From positions 19,368,125-19,432,124 of the forward strand of contig CM029369.1 of assembly GCA_017165825.1 (NCBI GenBank): 64,000 nucleotides of DNA. Direction: 5' to 3'. This stretch comes from Hepsetus odoe. Its lineage: Eukaryota > Chordata > Actinopteri > Characiformes > Hepsetidae. A program made the translations under genes and the position numbers. Under the pieces are notes generated by a model. The model was not told the origin of the DNA. It saw nothing but the letters and a program-made list of their open reading frames with translations, and made no database searches. This document shows, piece by piece, positions 22,938 through 34,169 of the stretch; the first letter of the stretch is position 1, and the number at the start of each line of letters is the position of its first letter.

Positions 22938-23466
22938 TTTTATATTCAATTTTAACACATAAATTGGAACAAAGCTTTACTTGTGAATCTGTAACCTGTA
23001 CATCACATGACGTCACCCCACTCAGCCATGTTTTTGTTGTCCAGTTGTTTTTTAAATTATAGCGACAATTCTCTCCTGCTTATTGTTTGTTTGCTTTTAA
23101 TTACTTTAATTAAATGCTTGAAATATCCTCATAATTGTGAAAAAGAAGTGTCACAGCTTGAACAAAAGTGTCAAGAGTTTATTAACACATTGTTTATTCT
23201 GCCAGACTGGTGCTATAGCAGAGATAACAAAAAACTTCTTAAATTCACTCAGCCATTACAGGGGAAAAAAGTAGCACAAGATTTTGCACCTCCATTTTAA
23301 GTAGCTTGTTAATCTTTAAAATTAGTCAATATTGGAAAGCACAACCCAGAACTTTTATTGGAAATATAATGGAATTCAGTCTCATGCAATGTTTTCTGTG
23401 ATGGATAGTCAATAAAATAGAAACGATGAGCAAATGATGCAATGATGCAAGCCAGTGTTCAACATA

Positions 23467-23470
<4 letters not shown>
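22938..23470. other. No gene seen
   Basis: No repeat or coding motif recognised. Confidence 0.35.
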
Positions 23471-23511
<41 letters not shown>

Positions 23512-23527
23512 CTCTCTCACACACACA

Positions 23528-23595
<68 letters not shown>

Positions 23596-23605
23596 ACACA
23601 CACAC
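23471..23605. repeat. Compound (CT)n(CA)n microsatellite
   Basis: About 47 bp of CT repeats followed by about 88 bp of CA repeats with three interruptions. On the plus strand it is pure pyrimidine, then alternating purine/pyrimidine. Confidence 0.98.
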
Positions 23606-25783
23606 GTTATATGACAGTTCAAATACACTATGTCATGTTGGCACTCCCACTAAGCACCCACTACACACTCGAGCTGTCAATTTTTTAGCCACATTTGACA
23701 CAGTTTATAGATTAACCTTCAAGCTTCGACAAGTCTGCAATTTGTTTATTACAAACTTTTGTAACATTTTGGATTTACCTCAGCAAGAAAAACTCCCATC
23801 TCTAAAAATTGTAACATTTTGACATGTACATGAAACAAAAACAAATGATTGGTTATTACGTTAATGCACCAAGTGTTCCATTCATTAAAGAACTTTAAAA
23901 AAAGTAATAGGCAGTTACTGTGTTGGCAGAAAAAAGATAATATTCCGGGTTAATTGTATTGATGACTTCATAATGAAATGAATTATATAACTTACAGCAA
24001 ATGTTACAGTACCATTTGGTCCTACCAAGAATGATCCATGGTCTTGCTACACAGTAAAATAAATAACTGAACAATGACAGAAACAATATCTTTAAAGCAA
24101 GAAAAATACATGCTATCGAGTGAACCTTCCACATTTCCTAATATAGAATATGCTGCTCATTCCCAGAGAAAAAAGAAAGAAAAATACAAATGAAAGGTCC
24201 ATAAATTCCTTAATCACAGCATTTATGCTCATAAATTTCAGGAAACCTCTGTCTTAAATCAAATGCGCTTGAATAATTCATGCGCAAGGGAAGAAACAAA
24301 ACAGATTGTCTAGTCTAACACGGGTCTACTCCCCTCGTGCCCAAGTCTAATTCATCAGGGTCACTTTTCAATATCAGACCCCTATGCGGCACGCCAAGCT
24401 TCCTAGCTGATGAAATCACAGTGTACGCAAAACTGTGCAAAGTCATCCAGACCCAATTAATATGTTTTCATGCACATACAGGTGAAAACATCCTATCTGA
24501 GAATGCAATCTCATTTCAAAAAATGCATTCAAAATGTCTTCGCTCCAATATTGACCATTGTCATATGGGCAAGGTAAGCATTGGAGGCATTTGACCAAAT
24601 GTCACCACATTGATTTCTTTGCCTGCTTGTGATTGCTAAGGCACGATGAAAAACCCTGTGGCACACAATAAAATCACTGGACCTCCCCCATTCAGTCAAA
24701 GAAAGGATGGTTTCAGAAAGTCACTGTAGACTACTGATGTTCCAGGACGCCATAGTCCAGCAGACTTTGCAGGCTCAGCTGCAAAAATCAAGTCTCAATC
24801 TGTCCATCCATTAAAGGTCAGGGCCTGTAATGACTAGGCTGGATCTGTGGCCAGTTCAAACTAAACCTCAATTGGAGCAAATGAGGCGTGCAATAGAACA
24901 CCAGTAAAAACAATGAAGGCTGCCTCAGAGGTGTTAGATGAATCACTTCCAGAGGCAATGATGCTGTTCTTAGCAGAACCTAAAAGTCTACAGTGTCATT
25001 CTTCTTTATCACTTCACAATAACTTTCAACATTCAACTCTTATACAGGACATCATACTAAGCTTGTTTTTCAGCTGGCTTGGAAGAATAAGCATTACCAG
25101 GTCATTCACAAGTTGTTCCTTTTGTAATTGTGAAGGAACCAGAGACCACTCGGTTAATTTTATATTTAGCAGATCTGAAACACCTGAAACTGAGACACGC
25201 ATTTCGAGTGCTCCCTTGAACAGTCTATGAATAGGTTCCATATGAGGGGTATCTGGCACGTCTGGATGTAAGATGTTTCAGACGTCGATTTAAAACAGCT
25301 ATGAAAATAAAGGCAGAATTAAAGGAGCAGGTCAGTTTTCTGCTCTCAGCATGGGCACTGGTGTCCATTCTTTCTTTAGGAAACTAGTAAAAGTATTTCC
25401 TTTTAAAGGAACTATGGCTGATCAAATGTCACCACTTGGGACATTTTTCTAGAGGGCCAACAGTTTAAAAGACATTTTCCAATAGGGAACAGACCCCACA
25501 GCTATATGGAGATGTTTTCTAAAGCCAGGACTCTGATTCCATTATCACTGGGAGGAGAGGGTAGTGACTCGCTCTCCTTTCCAACGTTACATTCTGACCT
25601 GCCAGTCAGCATTAAACTGAACCCTCAGTTGTCTACTTTGAGCTCCATTGAGGTAAAGTGCATATGGCAGCTATTTAAAAAGACATCCTATAGTCACATT
25701 GAAGGAAACATTACATGACCTTCACTCACCTCAGACTGGAGGTGCAGTCATGCTCCAAGGGAAGGGTTAAAGTGGCTTAAGAA
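23606..25783. other. No gene; possible conserved element
   Basis: No transposon recognised. The part 24240-24600 is less repetitive and richer in mixed-composition sequence than its surroundings. It could be a conserved non-coding element, but only a comparison with other fish genomes could show that. Confidence 0.3.
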
Positions 25784-26560
25784 GTGTATGCATTCCACAG
25801 TGATAATGCAAATGCAGCCATATTAATCCTGGAATGTTCAGAAGACATAAAGGATTGGATGACTGCAAACAATCAAAAATTTAATGAGGAGAAAAACAAA
25901 GAACTGATGTTGGATCAAAGTGAAGGGTTTTATGCCAAGTTTGACGCCATTTCTAACACCTATGGTTTGTAGTTTAAGCGAATCTTTGGATTTTAGGGTT
26001 GAAATAAATCAATTCTAAATTCTAAATAAAATAAATTCTGTGTTTGAAGCATTTTTTTAACCAAGTGTTGCTTTTATCCCAGATTAAAGCCTGTTTTATC
26101 ATTCAGGGGTTTTGAAATGGTTATTCATACTTTTATGTGACATCTGTAATGCTCTGTAGGTAGACGTGTTATCAAGGCTTCACTTGCACACCTGCAGAAT
26201 GCGGCTGCTTGTCTCTCAACTGGCACATTTTAACGAGAGAACATTTCTCTTCACTTGCGTTGCTCCACTGCTTACCTGCCCTTTCAGGATTCTTTTTAAA
26301 ATTGATATATAAAGTATTACATGAGCATGCTCCCTCATTTATTTCGATTTGCTACATTTTTCTTTTCCCACCAGGTCTCTCAGGTCAGCTAAGCGTCTTT
26401 TAGCTGTTCTTAAACTAAAATGGAAAAAAATAGTTGATCCGGCATTTGCAGCCATTGCATTTAGAAACTACTGGTGCTATGTTTTAAATGACGTCTTAAA
26501 ACCTACTTTTATTCTTTTGAGAGGCAGCTCTCTGTGTATTATGTTTTATTTATGAGTTGT
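25784..26560 (+). pseudogene. Jockey-superfamily LINE relic (L2/Rex1-like)
   Basis: Eroded reverse-transcriptase C-terminal region on the plus strand. Recognisable pieces in order are CSEDIKDWMTANNQKFNEEK (commonly C..DI..WM..N.LKLN..KTE), then in shifted frames an INSVFEAFF segment and a V-I-H-T-F-type stretch with C-N-A-L, an L-Q-N-A-A-A-like stretch near 26190, PFRILFKIDI, and TRSLRSAKRLLAVLKLKWKK. At least four frame changes and stops. 5'-truncated. The order of motifs matches L2/CR1/Rex1-type LINE proteins; the exact clade is not resolved. Confidence 0.72.
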
Positions 26561-27657
26561 TGTGGTTTATCTTTTTTATTGGCTATCGTGATCGCTCAGA
26601 GCTTCGGTTAACTTCAGCTGTTTTCTTTTGCTTTATAAATCCAGTAACCTTGAAACTGGGTAAGAGCAGTTTAATTAGGAGTTAAGTGCAAAAATCAACA
26701 ACTATGATGCATTTTATTCTACAGCCTGCCATTAGTGATAGATATTCTTGAAAGTGAATGCCAAAATGTTTTGTAGATCACTGTGTGAAATGCCAATGTG
26801 GATTTAACATGGTATAGGAAATGCAGCCCTTTTTATCAATGTCCCCGTTTCACGATTGGGATCATTTACACATTTGACTGGTGGTCTATGCTATTATTGA
26901 CTTGGCTCCAATACCAGGTACAACTCACAGTTGGACAATAAGCTAGCACAGCATGCTTCAGTATAATCTCATTTAATTAGGCTCTGGGGGCCATCTCCCT
27001 GATTTCATTATGAAATGATTGCTCTTAACCCTTTTTCTGGGCAGCACTGTATACTTTTTCAAGAGAATATGATTCCAGCAACCTTGAGATGTCTGTTGTA
27101 GCTGATAGATATCTTGCGTGACAGCATGATAAAGGGTGGTTTGATAAAATAAAGCTATGGTTCGTGCAACCTCGGGCCTCATAATGTCTTTCCATCAGAC
27201 CAGACCAGTGGGGTAAACAGCTGGCTGTGATACACCAGGGTAGATGGCAAACACCGATTGTGACTGCACTAAATGGATCAGGCAGAGAGCACTTTCACCA
27301 AACACCCTAAATAACCCTGAAGATACACTGCAATGATATTGGCTGCCTTTGTGCGCACCTTATGACTTAAAACACAGACAAAAGAGGATAGTTTCATAAC
27401 AACACAGCTTTCCAAAAGGCTAAAAAGCTTTAGGAGTGTATGTGGACTATAAATTCAGCAGGAGAGCACAGTCTCACAAGCAGACCATTTAACTAATCTC
27501 TGAAGAGAGCTTTCTGACATTTTCAGCCATTCATGAATATGCAGCTTTTGAAAATGGCACATTTTTCTTCTGATTACTTGCTGAGTAAGCAATGAAAAGA
27601 TCCAGGTGGTGTACAGGGCATTAGCATAGAACTTTTTTATCTTACACGTTGCATATA
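26561..27657. other. No gene seen
   Basis: No recognisable exon, transposon or tandem repeat. Confidence 0.35.
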
Positions 27658-27664
27658 TAGGTAT

Positions 27665-27707
<43 letters not shown>

Positions 27708-27718
27708 GGCAGATAGAC

Positions 27719-27766
<48 letters not shown>

Positions 27767-27770
27767 GGAT
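27658..27770. repeat. Compound GATA/GACA microsatellite
   Basis: Starts with gatagata, changes to about ten gaca units, then ggcagatagaca and about a dozen gata units, ending gatggatcatcc. The mixed GATA/GACA composition is that of Bkm-type repeats. Confidence 0.97.
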
Positions 27771-28689
27771 CATCCTACTAAAAGTGTGTACTTGGCCTGC
27801 AACAATGTTTAGGTAGCTGGTACAGGTCATAGTAAAATAAAAAGTGCATCAGACTGACTTTGCCGGTTTGTTTTCTTCCCATAGCATATTTTAGTGCTAT
27901 CTCTTCCATTAATTACCAATTGAGGTAAGCTACACACATGCTCTCGAGCGTCCACATGATGTAAAAAAAATGTGATCCATTAGACCAGGCCACTTCCATC
28001 CCTCCTTGGTCCAGTTCTGATGGCTATGTGCTTGTAGGCACTCTTAGTACCGGACAGGGCTTAACAAGGGCATTCTGACAGCTGTAAAGCTATCAATGTC
28101 CATACACAGCAAACAGTGATACACTGAAGGTTCTAATATTTTATATCATAGCCAGTATTAACATCTTCACCAGTCTGTGATAAAGTTACTGTTCTGTAGG
28201 ATCAGGCAAGACAGACTTGCCCTTGCACCCTGTGTGCATCATGCCTGGTGCCATCATAATTAAATCAACAGTTTACTGGCTGTTCTTCCTTGGACCATTT
28301 TTGGTAGGTAAGAACTGCTTATCACAATCACACCACAAAACTACCATTCTGGAGAAGTTCTAACCCAGTCATTCAGCCATGACAATCTAGCCCTTGACAA
28401 AGTCACCCAGATTTTTATAAATGCCCATTTTCCCTGCTTCTAACATCAACTTCAAAAACTGACTGTTTACTCACGGACTAAAATATCATACTCTTTGACA
28501 GATGCCATTGTAATGACAGAAACAGTGTTGCTCACTTTGTCCATGGTTTTATTATGGTATAATAGCAGCAGCCTTTAAACATGCACAAATCTCAAATGCA
28601 ATGCAGGTACAATAACAAGCGTACCTCTTTCATTTCAGTTGTGAACTTATCTGATTCCTATGCAGTTTCTTTTTTATTTTTTTCACAGA
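27771..28689. other. No gene seen
   Basis: No recognisable exon or repeat. Confidence 0.35.
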
Positions 28690-29230
28690 AATTAGTGAAT
28701 GAAGCTTATTTGTGTCCTGTTGTTCTCAGTGTTTAAAATTACTTCTAATAATGATCCTTTCAAACTGCCCCTTAACATTAATGCGGCCAAGCCATGAGAA
28801 CCTGGGAGCAGAATATATAGATTTAGCCACCAATAATGGGGAAAAGTAGCCCAAGGAAATTAGTAAAATATCAGGAATGAGGAAATAATGCGATTCCAGA
28901 TTCTGTTGCTCTTAATGTTGAAAAATGAGTTCATGACCATCTCAAATTGTAGTATACAATTATGATATGTAGTATATCTAATGTGGCTAAGCACTGAGGC
29001 TCGGGATGCAGAAAAGGAAAATCCAAGACAATGAATAAACTGTGGAAGTTCTCAGACATGAGAGAATGATGGTGCATTGTGTCCTCTGGCTCTAAGTGTT
29101 TAAAATTCATTATGCTGATGACCATGTAAAACCGCCCCAAAAAAATATATGTAGCTAAAAACTGAGGTCTTGGGTGCTGAAAATATAGTCTTACAAACCA
29201 TCATGGTGGCCATGACAACGAAAAAACAAA
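28690..29230 (+). repeat. Three diverged ~185-bp tandem units
   Basis: Three head-to-tail units begin near 28709, 28899 and 29079. Matching landmarks recur at the same spacing: tgt(cct)..ctc..gtgtttaaaa (clearest in units 1 and 3); aa(a)ctgcccc/aaccgcccc; and gcggccaagc..gag, gtggctaagcactgaggctc, gtagctaaaaactgaggtct, followed by gggagcagaa, gggatgcagaaa and gggtgctgaaa. No further unit is seen on either side. Orientation is arbitrary. Confidence 0.75.
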
Positions 29231-29636
29231 CTCCATTCTTTCTTTATTGGCACTCGGCGGCAAATGAATGAACTGTATTGATTTGGCTTTGCAAACTCAT
29301 GTGTGTTAAAAAGGAGGATGCAGCGCAGTTTTCTTCTCAGCATCCAGAGGCTTCCATCTCAGCTGTCAGTGCAGCCTGAAGCTCAGCACTCCAGGACTCC
29401 AGCTCTCCAAGAGGGTTTCTCTACTTGGACCATGAACTTAAGTCCAGACCACTAAGCCTGTTTAGAAGCCAAGAAGTCTACCTGCTGCCCTTTGGCTTAC
29501 TATCATCCCAGCTCAGGCAACCTGGCCTTAATTCCATCTACGATGCTTTCATATAAAATCCCAATGGAGCTGGGACCGATGTGCAAAGAATGTAGGCTGA
29601 CAAAGTCACATGGGGAGTTTTTAATAATTATAATAA
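29231..29636. other. No gene seen
   Basis: Mixed-composition sequence between the tandem array and an AAT microsatellite. It lies within what would be the start of intron 1 of the minus-strand gene. No motif. Confidence 0.35.
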
Positions 29637-29731
29637 CAGCAACAATAATAATAATAATAATGATAATACTAATAACAATAATAATAATAATAATATTAAC
29701 TATTATTATTATTTCTATTATTAATATTATC
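29637..29731. repeat. (AAT)n / (ATT)n microsatellite
   Basis: Imperfect AAT repeats that pass into ATT repeats around 29697, giving an approximate inverted arrangement. Confidence 0.95.
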
Positions 29732-29876
29732 TCACAGCATAGTGATTTAAAAGAGATGACATACACTTAGGGATGACAGAGTGGTCTATTAGTGATGACA
29801 GCTCAATATAAAAGACAGAATAAGTTATAATAAGTGCCCCCACCACCTGCAGCACACACACACCCTGCGGTCTTAC

Positions 29877-29973
29877 CTTTCCCTGTGCCGGTGCCTCTCT
29901 GCCTTTCAGCGTGTGAGAATACATCCCCCAATCCCAGCGTGAGCAGAGCGAGCAGCAGCATCAGTTCGGGCAT
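29877..29973 (-). CDS. First coding exon, signal peptide (partial gene)
   Basis: Minus-strand exon of 97 coding bases: 32 codons plus one base, so the intron is in phase 1. It starts MPELMLLLALLTLGLGDVFS. Residues 5-16 form a hydrophobic core rich in Leu, a likely secretory signal peptide with possible cleavage after VFS. The stretch after it is basic and Gly/Thr-rich (HAERQRGTGTGK). The exon ends aaag and is followed by gtaaga, an excellent splice donor. The ATG has G at -3 (cccagccATGc). The region upstream is CpG-rich with a GC box and CCAAT boxes. The protein would enter the secretory pathway. I do not recognise the gene, and no second exon was found in 29.8 kb, which implies a very long first intron, or that the call is wrong. 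Evidence is composition, signal peptide and donor together; no homology was available. Confidence 0.62.
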
Positions 29974-30086
29974 GGCTGGGCGAAGGGGCTGCTGCCTGGA
30001 GTCCGACTGAGCCCACCCCGCCGATCAGGGATGACAAGTGAAATGGATGTGCAGATCAGGACCGATCCCTTCTTCACTGCTCGCAT
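29961..30086 (-). other. Overlapping upstream ORF
   Basis: On the minus strand an ATG at 30084-30086 opens 41 codons and stops at TGA 29961-29963. It overlaps the main ATG (29971-29973) in another frame. Its context is weak (T at -3, C at +4), whereas the main ATG has G at -3, so scanning ribosomes could leak past it. If transcripts start upstream of 30086 this would lower translation of the main frame. The peptide itself resembles nothing I know. Confidence 0.5.
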
Positions 30087-30210
30087 TCAGACGCTCGGAG
30101 AGACAGAGACACAGTGTGTGAGAGAGAGAGAGCGAGAGAGAGAGTGAGAGGGACAGTGTGTGCGTGCGTGCTTGCGTGCGTGCGTGTGTGTGTGTGTGAG
30201 AGAGAGAGAA

Positions 30211-30263
<53 letters not shown>

Positions 30264-30480
30264 AGCGAAGAGACTGCGGTTCGACGCTATTTTTTTTCCA
30301 ACCTGTACTCCGACTAGCCACGCCCACCTGTGTTTCTATTGGCCCAGAGTTCAAACCTTCACGCCCTCCCCATCCTTCGAGAAGTAGAACAAGACAATTG
30401 GGGAGAAAGGGGCGGGACCACAACAGCCTATCAGAGTGCGCCGCTTCGAATACGGGCGAGAACAAGGCGCCGCAGTAGAG
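29974..30480 (-). promoter_or_regulatory. CpG-rich, TATA-less promoter and 5' UTR
   Basis: GC- and CpG-rich island in an otherwise CpG-poor AT-rich window. It contains a GC box ggggcggg (30409-30416), CCAAT boxes in minus orientation (attgg at 30338-30342 and 30397-30401) and a cgcccacc element near 30321-30328. No TATA box lies at a suitable place. Its position directly upstream of the minus-strand first exon fits a housekeeping- or neuronal-type dispersed promoter. A GA/GT microsatellite lies inside it. The transcription start is unknown and is probably left of about 30330. Confidence 0.6.
30114..30262. repeat. GA/GT/GCGT compound microsatellite
   Basis: Successive runs of GA, GTGC/GT and a long GA tract with few interruptions. 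On the minus (gene) strand it is a long TC tract, lying in the inferred promoter or 5' UTR of the exon at 29877-29973. Confidence 0.97.
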
Positions 30481-33400
30481 AGAATGCCTGACTTTGAATT
30501 CGGTTCAGCTGAAGAGCACCTCTGGTCTTTCCGGGGATCGACGGGGTTCATAGTAAAAAAGGCAATGTTATTAACTCTGATCTGTCTGCTCATTGGCGCC
30601 CTAAGGGTTAAATAAGCAATAGAGGTCATTTTTTAATGAGTATAATCCATTAATTCATGTTAAGTGGTGAGTCAAACACTGCATGAAATCACTGCACATT
30701 AACTGGATTGTTAGTTGAACATAAAGCACCTCCAGTGCACCTGAGGCCTTCATCCAGATGTGGCATTAACCGTACGTTCACACGGAGAGAGTGTCAAAGT
30801 GACATTTGTTTTCTATGGAGCTGCACAGTGTAAAGGTGAAGTTAACTCTATTGAAATGAGATCAGAGTGTAGAAGTGCACTAGAGAGTTCCCAGACACAC
30901 AACTGTGTGAACGCTTGTTGTTTCAGTTTGTTCAAAAGCACAAAGGAGAAGTTGATCATCACTGTGGTGGGTTTTTAAGTAATCCACAATGCGTCCCTGT
31001 TTGAATCAGATGAACCCACTCTAATCTTTGCCGCAGGTTCTATTAATGCCACACTGAAAGCAACTAGCTCTCGCTTATCCATAGTAGGCAGATAAATTTA
31101 AAAAGAAGCGTAACACAGACAAAATTTTCCCCCAATTCTTTTTTTTTTTTTTTTTGGAGTGAATGCAATTCATTGGCATGCATGGAGGAGTAAATCCTAA
31201 ATCTCTTTATCATAAATATGGAATGAGAAAGTAGAAAATGTATCCCGTTCGGTTTAGGATGTCAAGTTATCTTTGGAGGCAAAGTGGTCAATCTGAGGAT
31301 AAAGCCTCCCTGGGGGTTGGTTAGATTAAATATGTAAAAGAAGATGAGCATGCTGTTGGCTTCCAGCAGTACAGGTTTCTCTTTCTGCCCAAAGGACTTA
31401 AGCTGTCACGCCACCGATCATAGATAGCTGACCTCTAGTAATGGAGAACACCAGATCAGTGGCTGAGCCGAGGCCAGATTTCATCTATATCTCAGTTCCT
31501 TGTTGTAGCAAAGCATTTTACATCATCAACATGATGTAGACCAAAGTATCCAAAGTCTAAATTTAGTGTGGATACAGGCTTGGTCTTTGTCTGATTAACG
31601 GAAGTTGGTGTTGGCTGACATCTAACTACTTGTTCTATTCTTTATTTTCTTTAATGTCTGTAAGTTAGTAGTAGGTTTAGGTAAGAATGACCTTTTATTA
31701 ATTAGGTGCTAGTCTGAAGTCTTGCTGGGACAGATCAACCACCAACAAAATTAAGAATTTACAGAATAATCAACCAGTCATGCTTGGATGTTGGGGGGGA
31801 AATATGTCACTCTAGGACTCCAGGATATGACATTGATTATGCAGCCTAAGCAAAGGGTTTCTTTTGGGTTTCTTTTTTCTTTTCTTTTCTTTCTATACAA
31901 TGCAGTAAAGGCAAGAACACCTTATTCAAGGTAAACTATACGTTAGTATGTCTGTTAATAACTTCAGATTTAACATTCATGTTCATGTGCAATTGCCTTA
32001 CTACTACAGTCTCACAGGGGTGGTAACAGGGGCATTATTTTAATGTTTTATGATATTTTTCTTCTGAGGCCTTAGCATTTTATCATAGTTTGCAAATAAC
32101 AGTCATGATAGTCATGGTACAGTGGTACTAATAGACTAGGAGGAAAAAGGTAACCTCATCTAGTGCAATACAAGAACCTTGCCACTGCATCTCTGCAAAC
32201 ACACTCTGAAGAGAACTTGTTCAGAAGGGCTTGTTTTTTCTCATGCTCTGCCACACTCAATTGGCTGGCTCTGAAGCAAAAAAGCAAAAGAGGGACCTTT
32301 TCATCCCTCTCTCACAATGCAAACACAGCCGTCTGCATCTCTGGGAATCTTCAACCAGCTGTAGCGAACGACTCCATCCCAATGGCCGGCTCCAGGGACT
32401 AATGAGAGCTAGAGCTACTTTTCAACAATGCACCCTCAGGGTCTTCATTGCAGTTCTGCATCCTGTGCACTGCTATTATCCTCGGTTCCAAATTCTGCAA
32501 TTTTTAAAGCACATGCAATGCACAAGCACTTTGTTGATTTAACACTGTGTGAACCCTGAGCAACAAACAATGTTTGACTACATGTGAAACCCACCATATG
32601 GTTGATGAAATATGGCGGCACCATAAAGCTGAGTTTAATAGCTCTCTGTGTGCCTTATCACTGCTGGTCAGGGACTCCATAGGGCTGTGGGATGAAATGT
32701 AGAAGACACACAGTGAAGTCCGTGTTTTCTGTACTCAAAGCACGAGGGCTACTGAAGACTGCCCACACAGTGGACAGCCCACGGCTCGCTTCGGGGAAGG
32801 CACATGTGTCTGTGCAGCACTATCCCCTCTAAAGCGCAGACGCTTTAGACGCAGATTTTCAGGCTGAAACGACCAACCATTCTTTGTACTCCTCCACCCA
32901 AAGCCAGAAACGGAGCTGTGCTTTGTAAAACATGCTTCTTCTTGCTGGTGACGTTGTTCTGTCTGATCCTGCCTTTATGGTCTTTCATACTTTTTTTGTG
33001 CATTATAATATACAAAAAAGGGGCAGAAAAGACAGCATTTTGCATTATTTCTATCATAGCTGTAGTGTGTTCATCAATTATTTAAGCCATCTTTGAACAG
33101 TTTAGCTGTAAATTCAAAGCACTGTCAGAAAACGCAGGCATTCTCAAGGTCTCTAGTCAACAACTGCAGGGTTATTTTTGTTTAGGGAGCTGGTGAAATG
33201 TCTTGTTTTTATTCAGGGCTTCTATTCTAATAAAGTGCTAATAAACTCCAGCACTGTAGTTCCTCTAGAAATGATTGGCCTTTTCTTAAAGGTCAGCAAT
33301 TAAAAGCCGTGCAGTCTTACTAGCCGGTGAGCATTGAATGAGTGTATTGTTAAGACTCTGGCAAAAGGAAAGAATCAAAAAAGGTTTGCCATTGTTCAAA

Positions 33401-34169
33401 GAGTTATTACATTTCCATGAGACAAACCTCATTATGTGGGTTACTGCAGCCTGCCAGTGGCTTTGACACGAAACTCCTAATAGACATAAAATGGCCTAAT
33501 TGCATGGCTCACTGCTACACAAGCGATATATCATTAATATACATGCAACTAAACAGAAACTGGGGACAATTTCATAAACACTTCACTTGCACCATTGGCT
33601 CAAATAGCACACTTGACAGGCGCGACAGGTTAGAGGAGAATCACCATGTCAGAAAAGACTTAGTGAGTATAAATATTCTGTCAAGCAAGGACGTGGATCA
33701 GCACCTCGTCCCATTTTCAGAGGCTATCGTCTCACCTTTAGCCTTAATTAGCAGGACTGCTACTCAAAGAGAAAAGCATACGCAGAAATGCAAAGCCCTT
33801 GTGCTAATAATTATTCTAGCGTGGTAGTGCAGGGCTTTGCCCCTGTCAATAGCCGTGATGCTCAGACTGAACCCTTGGGCCCTGCTGCACTTTCACAAGC
33901 CCACTGGCACATGTGTGAACATGACACCTGGCTGCCCCGCTGACATCACACCCAGCTTTATTCAGAACTTTCTCTCTCGGTATTCTAGCACACACACAAA
34001 CATAAAAATATACAGGTTTGTTTATGGAATGGAGGATCACACATATGTCCAATATGTCTTACAATGCCCGCACAGTTGAATACAAAAAAGTTTTGTTCAT
34101 AGTCCAAGTGAATCTGTATACAGCCAATATAGTGAACATGCACTTTCATACAATTTTCACCTAAGCGGA
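30481..34169. other. No gene; possible conserved element
   Basis: 3.7 kb upstream of the minus-strand exon. A poly-T run lies at 31139-31156. From 33380 to 33830 the sequence keeps one plus-strand frame open for 136 codons, but its translation has no domain, no splice sites were convincing and composition is AT-rich. A conserved non-coding element is more likely than a gene there. Nothing else recognised. Confidence 0.35.

Noticed and set aside
23442..23822. 126-codon open frame rich in Ser-Leu and Thr-His
   Set aside because: Artefact of translating the CT/CA microsatellite.
24337..24594. Possible exon ending at an aaggtaagc donor
   Set aside because: No acceptor with matching frame and no recognisable protein; a single donor-like site is expected by chance.
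27658..27770. CRISPR-like array
   Set aside because: Pure tetranucleotide microsatellite with no spacers; the genome is eukaryotic.
30025..30465. 146-codon open frame on the minus strand near the promoter
   Set aside because: Most of it is Ser-Leu and Thr-His repeats from translating the GA/GT microsatellite; it lies in the inferred promoter and 5' UTR.
33417..33827. 136-codon open frame as a gene
   Set aside because: No domain, no promoter or splice signals, and codon content looks like AT-rich non-coding DNA; kept only as a possible conserved element.
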